From an uncultured bacterium (GTDB lineage: Bacteria; Actinomycetota; UBA4738; HRBIN12), in assembly GCA_937881155.1 (NCBI GenBank), contig CALGFI010000205.1, positions 1 through 7,236 of the forward strand: a stretch of 7,236 nt of DNA, written 5' to 3'. The first letter of the stretch is position 1. Every line of letters starts with the position of its first letter. Under the pieces are notes generated by a model, which ran no database searches, was not told the origin of the DNA, and worked only from the letters and a program-made list of their open reading frames with translations. Both the position numbers and the translations under genes were made by a program. Positions 1-5,251 of this stretch are shown in pieces.

Positions 1-113
1 GCGCCGGACAGACGATCATCATCGACGCTCGCGACGGCGAGATCGTGTTCGAGGGCGTGGGCGTTCCCCCGGACGTCCCGCCGGTCGAGCTTGCGGGCTC
101 CCAGGAGGGATAG
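1..113 (+). CDS. clpC: ClpC-type AAA+ unfoldase, C-terminal tail only (partial)
   Basis: Only the last 36 residues are present, read from base 3 to the TAG at 111-113. ClpC is the hexameric AAA+ unfoldase that feeds substrates to the ClpP protease in the cytoplasm. The tail starts with a GQTIIIDARDGEIVFEG segment, which fits the final beta-strand of the ClpB/ClpC D2 small domain (typically a hydrophobic strand followed by an Asp-Gly-Glu turn). It then runs into a Pro-rich extension containing PPDVPPVELAG, resembling the short Pro-rich tails of actinobacterial ClpC. No catalytic motif lies inside the window, so the call rests on this tail and on synteny: clpC lies close to radA, carD, ispD and ispF in many Gram-positive genomes. 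The gene converges with the minus-strand beta-propeller gene. Another Clp ATPase paralogue is possible. Confidence 0.7.
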   Translation, partial: AGQTIIIDARDGEIVFEGVGVPPDVPPVELAGSQEG

Positions 114-165
114 CAGACCGCTTCAGAACGTCGGGCGGCTCCCGCCGTCCGACTGCAAGACCGAT

Positions 166-193
166 GGCCCGGCAACCACTTGGCTGCCGGGCC
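166..193. terminator. Hairpin between two convergent genes
   Basis: A perfect 9-bp inverted repeat, GGCCCGGCA (166-174) and TGCCGGGCC (185-193), encloses a 10-base loop in which CCA/TGG can add three pairs. It sits midway between the stop of the clpC-like gene (113) and the stop of the minus-strand propeller gene (220), where a shared bidirectional terminator is expected. Neither side has a real T-tract: CTTCGGTGTCT follows on the plus strand and ATCGGTCTTG on the minus strand. It may therefore be a weak or factor-assisted terminator, or an mRNA 3'-end stabiliser. Confidence 0.5.
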
Positions 194-219
194 CTTCGGT
201 GTCTGGCCTCGAGAGGTCG

Positions 220-1251
220 CTACTCCGGGACGATGACGAGCGTGTCCTCGTCGAACCAATCGGCCACTCCGCCTTCGGCGGCCACCAACGACGTCACGCC
301 GGTGGCGACGTCGACAACGTGGATGCCGCCGGTGTCTCTGTAGGCGATCCTCGTCCCGTCCGGCGACCACTGCGGGAAATCGATCTTGTCCCCCTGGACG
401 AGCACTCTCGGATCGCTGCCATCGGCGTCGGCGACCATGAGTCTTGAGGAGGACCAGATTCCTCGAGGCGAATCGGCATAGGCCAGCGTGCCGCCGTCGG
501 GTTCGTAGACGCCCATGCTGGCGTCGCGTACAACGAGCGTGGGGTCGCCGCCCGCGACCGGAACCGACCAGACGTCCCAGCGCGTGTCGGCGCCCTGGCG
601 ACCCCTCGGCATGTGGAAGATGATCGTCTGCCCGTCCGGGCTGAAGCTCGGAGCCATGAACCACCATCCATGTGATGCGGGTTCGAGATTCGTGATCTGC
701 GTCGTTTCACCCGAACTCACGTCGACGACGACGAGGTTCCCTAACTCCAACGTCGCGCCGTCACGGCGCTGGTACACGACGGTCGAACCGTCGGGAGACC
801 ACCTGGCGCCGAACCCATCGACCCCCTGCGGCGTCAGCGGGCGGACTCCGGTTCCGTCGGCGTTCGCCACGTAGACGGGATTCGGAGAACTGCAGCACCA
901 GCTGTAGACGAACATCGTCCTGTCTGGTGAAGCGGAGTAGAGCCGTCCGCCCCGGATCGTTTCGGGCAACGACGTCACGGTTCCGGTCGGAAGGTCGACG
1001 AGCGACGCGGTCGAGATCTGCGGCACACGTCTCGGTGACCCGTCGCCGCCGAGGGTAGTCGTCTCCGTTCCCGGGCGGTTTACGACGACCAGGACCACCG
1101 CGGCGAGCGCGATCGCGGCCGCCACGGTGAAGGCTCCGATCTTCTTGTTCCGACCCGATCGCCGCTGATGCCGTTCCTGTTCACGCCACGCGTCGACGTC
1201 CGGTTCGACCTGTTTCGTGGTCATCTCGAATACCTCCCTCAGCTCAGGCAT
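220..1251 (-). CDS. Membrane-anchored TolB/PD40-type beta-propeller protein paired with an ECF sigma factor
   Basis: A 343-residue protein. Residues 1-37 are polar and basic near the membrane (RHQRRSGRNKK), and 38-58 form one hydrophobic helix, so the N-terminus is probably cytoplasmic. Residues ~80-343 would be outside the membrane. This part carries five PD40-type repeats with the SPDG-like signature, near 107-117 (ASPD), 151-160 (WSPDG), 203-212 (FSPDG), 249-258 (EPDG) and 295-304 (WSPDG). A degenerate sixth blade closes the C-terminus (DWFDEDTLVIV). A Cys-Cys pair is at 119-120. The start at 1251 is chosen because AGGAGG lies six bases upstream and the ATG overlaps the sigma-factor stop (ATGCCTGA), implying translational coupling. 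An alternative ATG at 1224 has GAGG upstream. PD40 propellers bind proteins, peptides or glycans; no enzyme motif is visible. The context suggests a sensor or regulator (anti-sigma-like) for the sigma factor, but that is inference. Confidence 0.85.
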   Translation of the reverse strand: MPELREVFEMTTKQVEPDVDAWREQERHQRRSGRNKKIGAFTVAAAIALAAVVLVVVNRPGTETTTLGGDGSPRRVPQISTASLVDLPTGTVTSLPETIRGGRLYSASPDRTMFVYSWCCSSPNPVYVANADGTGVRPLTPQGVDGFGARWSPDGSTVVYQRRDGATLELGNLVVVDVSSGETTQITNLEPASHGWWFMAPSFSPDGQTIIFHMPRGRQGADTRWDVWSVPVAGGDPTLVVRDASMGVYEPDGGTLAYADSPRGIWSSSRLMVADADGSDPRVLVQGDKIDFPQWSPDGTRIAYRDTGGIHVVDVATGVTSLVAAEGGVADWFDEDTLVIVPE

Positions 1252-1762
1252 ACGGGCCTCCTGAGGCTCGAAGTACGGCGCGACCTTGCGTGGCGAGCGC
1301 CCGCACGGTCGACGGGCGGATGCCCATGATCCGCGCGGCGTCGTCGGACCCGTAGCCGTACTGGTCGAGCAGGACGAGGGCGGCACGCTGGCGCGGTGAC
1401 AGCTCGAGCAGCATGCGTCGGACGTCTTCCCTCACGCTCACCTCGTCGAACGGGTCGGGCGACGTGGTGATCGTGACTATTCTCCGCGCGGCCCGGCGTG
1501 CGGCGCGCGTCCGCATCCGGAACCCGTTGAGCGCCACGCGGAACAGGTACGACCGTGGATCGTCGATGCGATCGATCCGATCCCACCGCTCCCACAGCTT
1601 CAGGAAGGCGTCCTGCATGAGCTCGGCCGCGTCGGCGCGATTCCCTGTGACGAAATACAGGGCCTTCATCAGGCCGCGGTGCTCGTCCGCGAAGAACGCC
1701 GCGAAGTCCGGCGGTTCATGAGTCGCCACCGGAAGCTGAACGACCTCGCCCTCTGCCTGCAT
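1244..1762 (-). CDS. RNA polymerase sigma factor, sigma-70 family, ECF subfamily
   Basis: A 172-residue protein with the two-domain ECF layout. Sigma region 2 covers about residues 20-95: FFADEHRGLMKALYFVTGN, then ADAAELMQDAFLKLWERWDR (region 2.2/2.3, core binding and -10 melting), and PRSYLFRVALNGFRMR. Sigma region 4 covers about 110-166, with LSPRQRAALVLLDQYGYG and the helix-turn-helix DDAARIMGIRPSTVRALATQ that would read the -35 element. The C-terminus is short and ends soon after the recognition helix. The ATG at 1762 was chosen because GAGGAGGAA lies directly upstream and the domain starts about 20 residues later; upstream in-frame starts reach 1957 but add low-complexity sequence lacking sigma features and would overlap the divergent gene at 1890. 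It is co-transcribed with, and overlaps by eight bases, the membrane propeller gene. No classical zinc-type anti-sigma gene is present beside it. Confidence 0.93.
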   Translation of the reverse strand: MQAEGEVVQLPVATHEPPDFAAFFADEHRGLMKALYFVTGNRADAAELMQDAFLKLWERWDRIDRIDDPRSYLFRVALNGFRMRTRAARRAARRIVTITTSPDPFDEVSVREDVRRMLLELSPRQRAALVLLDQYGYGSDDAARIMGIRPSTVRALATQGRAVLRASGGPYA

Positions 1763-1853
1763 TTCCTCCTCGATGCCGCCGACGCACCTATCGCTTAGGG
1801 AGGGAGACAAGGATGTGCTCTCCGGCGCCTCGCCGCATCTCCCGATCGAGGGG

Positions 1854-1883
1854 TTCACGCATCCGAGGCGCTCGTCATAGCCT
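1854..1883 (+). promoter_or_regulatory. Candidate leaderless promoter for the 1890 gene
   Basis: A TANNNT-type -10 box, TAGCCT (1878-1883), ends exactly six bases before the GTG start at 1890. Transcription would therefore begin at, or within a base or so of, the start codon and give a leaderless mRNA. A partial -35, TTCACG (1854-1859), stands 18 bases upstream of the -10. There is no Shine-Dalgarno before the GTG, which agrees with leaderless initiation. The same geometry occurs before radA and ispD. Confidence 0.6.
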
Positions 1884-1889
1884 GCCCGC

Positions 1890-2261
1890 GTGGGCGAACA
1901 CATCCCCTGGGCCGTCGAGACGTCCAAGGACGGCGAACGGTGGCGCTTCTTCGGCAAGGGTTGGGCGTTTCCCGGCGAGCCACTGCTGCTCCACGCCGTG
2001 CCGAAGCTCGTTCGGTTCCGCCGCGCAGATCAGAAGGGCGCCGAGTGGTGCGAGCCGCTCGAACGCTCGGGCGACGAGCCCATGACACTGCTCCGGCTGG
2101 ACGAGCGTGTGCGCGAGGAGCTGTGGCCGGGATCGGAGCACGTTGGACTTCCCGTGCTCCTCCCGGGCGGCGAGGTCGGCCGGCTCCAGAACTTCGAGCA
2201 CGCGCCCGACGGCTCGGCGTGGACCTACACGCTCGAGTTCCGCGGCGCGCGCAACGCCTAG
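1890..2261 (+). CDS. Conserved-looking hypothetical protein, 123 residues
   Basis: I do not recognise the family. The predicted protein is soluble and mixed alpha/beta in character, rich in Trp and charged residues: PWAVETSKDGERWRFFGKGW near the N-terminus, LLHAVPKLVRFRRADQKGAEW in the middle and GSAWTYTLEFRGARNA at the end. It has no signal peptide or membrane segment. Coding status is supported by a strong G/C bias at third codon positions throughout, natural amino-acid composition, and a leaderless-type promoter exactly six bases before the GTG. It diverges from the ECF sigma gene (128 bases between starts) and converges on the RIO kinase gene; the two TAG stops are interleaved in one CTAG at 2258-2261. 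The minus-strand reading over the same bases is Arg/Ala-rich and looks like a shadow. Function is unknown. Confidence 0.72.
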   Translation: MGEHIPWAVETSKDGERWRFFGKGWAFPGEPLLLHAVPKLVRFRRADQKGAEWCEPLERSGDEPMTLLRLDERVREELWPGSEHVGLPVLLPGGEVGRLQNFEHAPDGSAWTYTLEFRGARNA

Positions 2262-3028
2262 AGCTCGAGCTCGACACGCAGCTCTTCGGGGACGAGCTCG
2301 GCGAACGTCCATCCCGTCCATAGGTCGGACACGATGCTCTTCGGCGACGATCGGACGCCGTAGCGCTCGAAGTGCTCGCAGATCCGCGTCACGTCGCGTT
2401 CCAGGAGCGCCTCGGCGTGCCGGTTCTTCCTGGGATCCACGGCCTGGGGCAGGTCGATCACGGTCACGCGCCCGTCCCATACCAGCACGTTGTATGCCGA
2501 CAGGTCGCCGTGGATGACGTTGCGGAACAGCATCATCTCGATCGCCCGGATCAGCTGCTCGAACAGGTCCTGCGCCTCGTCGCGGTCGGGCCGAACCGAG
2601 CGCAGTTGCGGCGCCGCCATCTCGGCATCGCCGACGTACGACATGAGGATCGCGTCGTGTGTCGCGGCGATGGGGCGTGGAACCGGTGCCCCGCCTTCCG
2701 AGAGCGCCGTCAGGGTCTCCCACTCTCGGTTCACCCAGATCGATCCCTGCACCTCGCGGCCGAAACGAGTGCGTTTCTCGAGTGCGACGCGGATGCGTCG
2801 CTCCTTGATCCACTCGCCGTCCCGGTAGAGCGACTCGTCACGGAAATCCCGCCGGTCGAGCGGGTGGTAGAGCTTCAGCGCGACCAGGTTCTCGCCGGTG
2901 GCGGGGTTCGCCCGGCACTGGTGGACGGACGCCTCCTTCCCCGTCTTGATGACCCGAACGACGTCCGTGATCAGGCCTTCGTCGATGAAATAGTGGAACG
3001 AGCTGTCTTCGTTCTCGAGCGTTTCCAA
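2258..3028 (-). CDS. RIO-type serine/threonine protein kinase (RIO1-like)
   Basis: A 256-residue cytoplasmic atypical protein kinase. Visible RIO features are a short N-terminal helical part (FHYFIDEGLITDVVRVI), the nucleotide loop GKEASV (30-35), the catalytic Lys in VALKLYHP (K52), the catalytic loop HGDLSAYN (173-180, with D175 and N180) and the metal-binding Asp in VIDLPQAVDP (D192). Archaeal and eukaryotic RIO1 proteins act in small ribosomal subunit maturation; bacterial members exist but their substrates are largely unknown. The start is the TTG at 3028: no in-frame alternative lies further upstream, and AAAGGA sits eight bases before it. A second ORF with a far better Shine-Dalgarno overlaps this start in another frame, so initiation may be weak or regulated. 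The upstream leader also holds a terminator and a 17-codon ORF. The gene ends in a CTAG shared with the convergent hypothetical gene. Confidence 0.9.
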   Translation of the reverse strand: METLENEDSSFHYFIDEGLITDVVRVIKTGKEASVHQCRANPATGENLVALKLYHPLDRRDFRDESLYRDGEWIKERRIRVALEKRTRFGREVQGSIWVNREWETLTALSEGGAPVPRPIAATHDAILMSYVGDAEMAAPQLRSVRPDRDEAQDLFEQLIRAIEMMLFRNVIHGDLSAYNVLVWDGRVTVIDLPQAVDPRKNRHAEALLERDVTRICEHFERYGVRSSPKSIVSDLWTGWTFAELVPEELRVELEL

Positions 3029-3090
3029 CGCTGGTGTCCTTTCGCTGTCGATGCGGTCAGGTCGTGTCGGTGCGCGTAGGGCGCAGTCAT
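2971..3090 (-). CDS. Candidate regulatory upstream ORF overlapping the RIO kinase start
   Basis: A 39-codon ORF begins at ATG 3090, six bases after AAGGAGGT, an essentially perfect anti-16S match. It starts MTAPYAHRHDLTAS, runs past the kinase TTG (3028) in a different frame, and stops at TGA 2971-2973, about 55 bases inside the kinase gene. The part overlapping the kinase gene has the Arg/Ser/Thr-rich make-up of an out-of-frame shadow, so the peptide itself is unlikely to be functional. The strong ribosome site is the notable part: ribosomes loading here would cross the weak TTG start. It could be a translational regulator, or the true kinase start displaced by an indel. Confidence 0.35.
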   Translation of the reverse strand: MTAPYAHRHDLTASTAKGHQRWKRSRTKTARSTISSTKA

Positions 3091-3120
3091 CGACGTACCT
3101 CCTTCCGGTGGGATGAGGGC

Positions 3121-3148
3121 AATAAGAAAGCCGCCCCTCGGGGCGGCT
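3121..3148 (-). terminator. Intrinsic (rho-independent) terminator in the RIO kinase leader
   Basis: On the minus strand, AGCCGCCCC pairs with GGGGCGGCT (3148-3140 with 3137-3129), leaving only two unpaired bases, or eight pairs with a CGAG loop. It is followed at once by TTCTTATT (3128-3121). This is a canonical intrinsic terminator and works in that direction only; the plus-strand side has no T-tract. It lies between the 17-codon ORF ending at 3177 and the second ORF at 3090, so it would end transcripts before they reach the kinase gene unless it is bypassed. Confidence 0.85.
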
Positions 3149-3176
3149 GGCGGTACGGCCTGGGCGGACCCTGCGG

Positions 3177-3230
3177 CTAGATCGCGCTCCTCGAGGGATG
3201 CGGCATCACGGCGACGGCATTCGCGGTCAT
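3177..3230 (-). CDS. Candidate leader peptide, 17 codons
   Basis: The ORF encodes MTANAVAVMPHPSRSAI. It starts at ATG 3230, preceded by CCGGAAGGAGG with nine bases of spacing, and stops at TAG 3177-3179. It lies about 45 bases downstream of a TATACT -10 box and about 30 bases before an intrinsic terminator, the usual order promoter, leader ORF, terminator, structural gene. The codons do not show the run of one regulatory amino acid typical of classic biosynthetic attenuators, though Ala and Val are frequent. AGCCGC at the stop codon (3178-3173) repeats the first six bases of the terminator stem, so it could compete for the distal arm. It might instead be a small protein or part of a short independent transcript. 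Confidence 0.45.
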   Translation of the reverse strand: MTANAVAVMPHPSRSAI

Positions 3231-3274
3231 GTCTTCATCCCTCCTTCCGGGCGCTTTCGGTATCCGTTCGCCGG

Positions 3275-3280
3275 AGTATA
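3275..3280 (-). promoter_or_regulatory. Candidate -10 box for the RIO kinase leader transcript
   Basis: TATACT on the minus strand matches the housekeeping -10 consensus (TATAAT) at five of six positions and stands out in this GC-rich sequence. The -35 is poor: TTCCCT (3303-3298) with a 17-base spacer, overlapping the end of the upstream hypothetical gene. A start near 3268 would give a leader of about 240 bases before the kinase TTG, containing both small ORFs and the terminator. Confidence 0.55.
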
Positions 3281-3295
3281 GGGGCTCGCGTGCGC

Positions 3296-3640
3296 TCAGG
3301 GAAGTGTCGAAGCGTCTCGTTGCGGCTCCAGCGACAGGTACGTCACCGCCTCGACGATGGCGTGCGGGATGTGCGTGACGGCGCGGAACCCGTCGTCGTC
3401 CGGAAGGACCTCGTGGGCGATCGACAGGAATCTCGGGCCATCGGCGACCAAGAACCCGACGGTTCGGACCACGTAGTCGGTGCGGCAGTCCTCCGGTCCT
3501 GACTGGTCGGCGTCGAACCACGCGTCGTGCCATTCGACCAGGACGAGGGGGTATTCGCTCCTCCCGCCCGACGTCGGAAGCTCGGGCGCGACGGTCAGGG
3601 TCCCGTCTTCGACGAGTCGTTCCGCTGAGACCGCCTGCAC
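3296..3640 (-). CDS. Hypothetical protein, 114 residues
   Basis: A small soluble protein with no signal peptide or membrane helix. The core shows alternating strands: YPLVLVEWHDAWFDAD, then DYVVRTVGFLVADGPRFLSIAHEV, then FRAVTHIPHAIVEAVTYL. This W-D-A ... TVG(F/Y)L ... I-P ... I pattern resembles small beta-rich proteins common in phage genomes, but that is memory of a pattern and not a family assignment. The first 30 residues are less structured, so a shorter form is possible. The GTG at 3640 is chosen as the first in-frame start, with AGAAGG four bases upstream. It diverges from radA with 194 bases between starts and lies upstream of the RIO kinase leader on the same strand, with a new promoter-like box just after its stop. 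Function is unknown. Confidence 0.68.
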   Translation of the reverse strand: MQAVSAERLVEDGTLTVAPELPTSGGRSEYPLVLVEWHDAWFDADQSGPEDCRTDYVVRTVGFLVADGPRFLSIAHEVLPDDDGFRAVTHIPHAIVEAVTYLSLEPQRDASTLP

Positions 3641-3822
3641 GTCGCCTTCTCCTGCCCGTTCTCTTCCATATCGGACGCACCGCGATCCGAGCGCATGGCG
3701 AAGGCAGAGGATTTCCGCGCCGACCGCGGGGGACGGCCACCGACCGCCGCGGCGACCCTACTCGGGGGCGCCGACATCACTCGCGTCGTTGTCGCCGACC
3801 GTCGATTGTCGGACCCTCCGGC

Positions 3823-3828
3823 TAGGGT
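3823..3828 (+). promoter_or_regulatory. Candidate leaderless promoter (-10) for radA
   Basis: TAGGGT fits the TANNNT -10 consensus and ends exactly six bases before the radA GTG at 3835. There is no Shine-Dalgarno between them, so the mRNA is predicted to be leaderless. No good -35 is seen 16-19 bases upstream. Geometry and surrounding bases match the 1890 and ispD starts. Confidence 0.6.
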
Positions 3829-3834
3829 CGGCGC

Positions 3835-5250
3835 GTGGGCAAGGTTCGGACGCTCCTCGTTTGCCGTGACTGCGGACAACAGCTCGCCCGGTGGGCGGGG
3901 CGCTGTCCCGGCTGCGGTGGTTGGGGAACGATCGAGGAGCGCGCCGCGACCGAGATGGCCGCAGGTGGCGTCGAGGTCACGGTGCTCGTGCACGACGGCG
4001 ACGAGGACCAACGCGTGTCGACCGGGTTCGCCGGCGTCGACCGAGTGCTCGGCGGCGGCCTCGTCCCCGGCTCGGTCGCGCTGCTCGCAGGCGAGCCCGG
4101 GATCGGCAAGTCGACGCTTCTCCTCCATGTGGTGGCCAACCTGTCGGCAGCCGGGCTCTCCTGCCTCCTCGCGTCGGGCGAGGAGTCGCGCGGGCAGGTG
4201 GCATCCCGCGCGCGGCGGCTCGGCGTCGACGGCGCCTCGGTCTCGTTCGTTCCAGGACGGGAGCTGCCGTCGGTCGTGGCGGCCGCGCACACGTCTCGGC
4301 CGTTCCTCCTCGCCGTCGACTCGGTGCAGACGCTTCGTGACCCCGACAGCGGGCAAGTCCCGGGCGGGCCTGCGCAAGTGCGCTCGTGCGCGGACGCGCT
4401 CGTCGGCCTGGCCAAGGCGCTCGGCATCGCAGTGGTCCTGACCGGCCACGTAACCAAGGACGGCGACGTGGCCGGCCCTCGAACGCTCGAGCACGCCGTC
4501 GACGTCGTGTTGACGTTCGACGGCGACCCACGATCGGGACTTCGGATGCTCACCGGGGGCAAGAACCGGTTCGGCGCCGAGGGCGAAGTCGCATGGCTGG
4601 AGATGACGGCGCGGGGTCTCCACGAGATCGACCCGTCGGACGTGCTGGTTTCCAATCAGCTCGAACCGGGCGCTGCCGTGGCACTGCCTCGAGCTGGGCG
4701 GCGGGCGCTCGCGGTCGAGGTTCAGGCGCTCGTTGCGCCCACGCAAGGTCCGCCGAGGCGCCATGTCACGGGCCTGGACCCGCGGCGCTTCCACCTCGTA
4801 GCGGCCGTGCTGGAGCGTGCCTCGATCCCGGTCGGACGCGCCGACCTGTTCGGCGCATCCGCCGGTGGTATTCGCGTCGACGACCCGGCCTGCGACCTGG
4901 CCCTCGCAGCAGCGCTCGCATCTGCCGCGACCGAGCGCCCGCCGCCCGAGGCGTCGGCGTTCGTCGGCGAGGTCGGCCTGACCGGCGTGGTTCGCGGCGT
5001 CGCGGCGATGCCGGCGCGCCTCAGCGTCGCGCGTGCCGCGGGGATCCGCACGGTCTTCGCCGCGCCGGGAACCGAGGGGATCGACGGCGTGCGGATCGTC
5101 CCGGTTCATCACGCGAAAGAAGCCCTGACCTGGGCCGGAGCGTCGCGCCGGCGTGTCGAGCGGGCCGAGGGCGTTCGGTCTACAGACCTGAACGAACAGT
5201 CGAACGGCCGCCCAGAATGGGCCAAAAGGCGCTCTGACCTGGGCTTTTGA
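3835..5250 (+). CDS. radA: DNA repair protein RadA (Sms), DnaB-like branch-migration ATPase
   Basis: A full-length RadA of 471 residues, a cytoplasmic hexameric ATPase that drives branch migration during homologous recombination together with RecA. An N-terminal C4 zinc finger is formed by Cys 10, 13, 24 and 27 (CRDCG ... CPGCG). The RecA-like core follows: Walker A GEPGIGKST (86-94), SGEES (114-118), Walker B ending at D162 (FLLAVDS), GHVTKDGDVAGPRTLEHAVD, and the RadA-specific KNRFG motif (243-247). The C-terminal half is the Lon-protease-like domain with RRHVTGLDPRR and the GEVGLTGVVRGV segment. The last ~30 residues form a charged extension. The GTG at 3835 gives the expected MGKVRTLLVCRDCG start and sits six bases after a -10 box. 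The gene is followed by carD after 80 bases; disA, often beside radA, is absent here. Confidence 0.97.
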   Translation: MGKVRTLLVCRDCGQQLARWAGRCPGCGGWGTIEERAATEMAAGGVEVTVLVHDGDEDQRVSTGFAGVDRVLGGGLVPGSVALLAGEPGIGKSTLLLHVVANLSAAGLSCLLASGEESRGQVASRARRLGVDGASVSFVPGRELPSVVAAAHTSRPFLLAVDSVQTLRDPDSGQVPGGPAQVRSCADALVGLAKALGIAVVLTGHVTKDGDVAGPRTLEHAVDVVLTFDGDPRSGLRMLTGGKNRFGAEGEVAWLEMTARGLHEIDPSDVLVSNQLEPGAAVALPRAGRRALAVEVQALVAPTQGPPRRHVTGLDPRRFHLVAAVLERASIPVGRADLFGASAGGIRVDDPACDLALAAALASAATERPPPEASAFVGEVGLTGVVRGVAAMPARLSVARAAGIRTVFAAPGTEGIDGVRIVPVHHAKEALTWAGASRRRVERAEGVRSTDLNEQSNGRPEWAKRRSDLGF

Positions 5251-5251
5251 T

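Noticed and set aside
132..147. Small GC hairpin (GGCGG/CCGCC) after clpC
   Set aside because: Only a 5-bp stem with no T-tract, easily due to chance at this GC content; the 166-193 hairpin is far stronger.
1763..1957. Extended N-terminus for the sigma factor (start at 1957)
   Set aside because: The extra 65 residues lack sigma features and would overlap the divergent gene and its promoter. The ATG at 1762 has a clear GAGGAGG site.
1875..2813. 312-codon minus-strand ORF overlapping the RIO kinase and the hypothetical gene
   Set aside because: It overlaps the kinase on the same strand in another frame. The kinase frame holds all the catalytic motifs; this one is Arg-rich with no domain.
2372..3079. 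235-codon plus-strand ORF opposite the RIO kinase
   Set aside because: It is antisense to the kinase, with no ribosome site noted and no family features; a mirror ORF of a GC-rich gene.
3595..3669. Short minus-strand ORF beginning MEENGQEKATC between radA and the hypothetical gene
   Set aside because: It mostly overlaps the start of the 3640 gene in another frame and lacks a convincing ribosome site.
4386..5237. 283-codon plus-strand ORF inside radA
   Set aside because: An out-of-frame, very Arg-rich shadow of the radA Lon-like domain.
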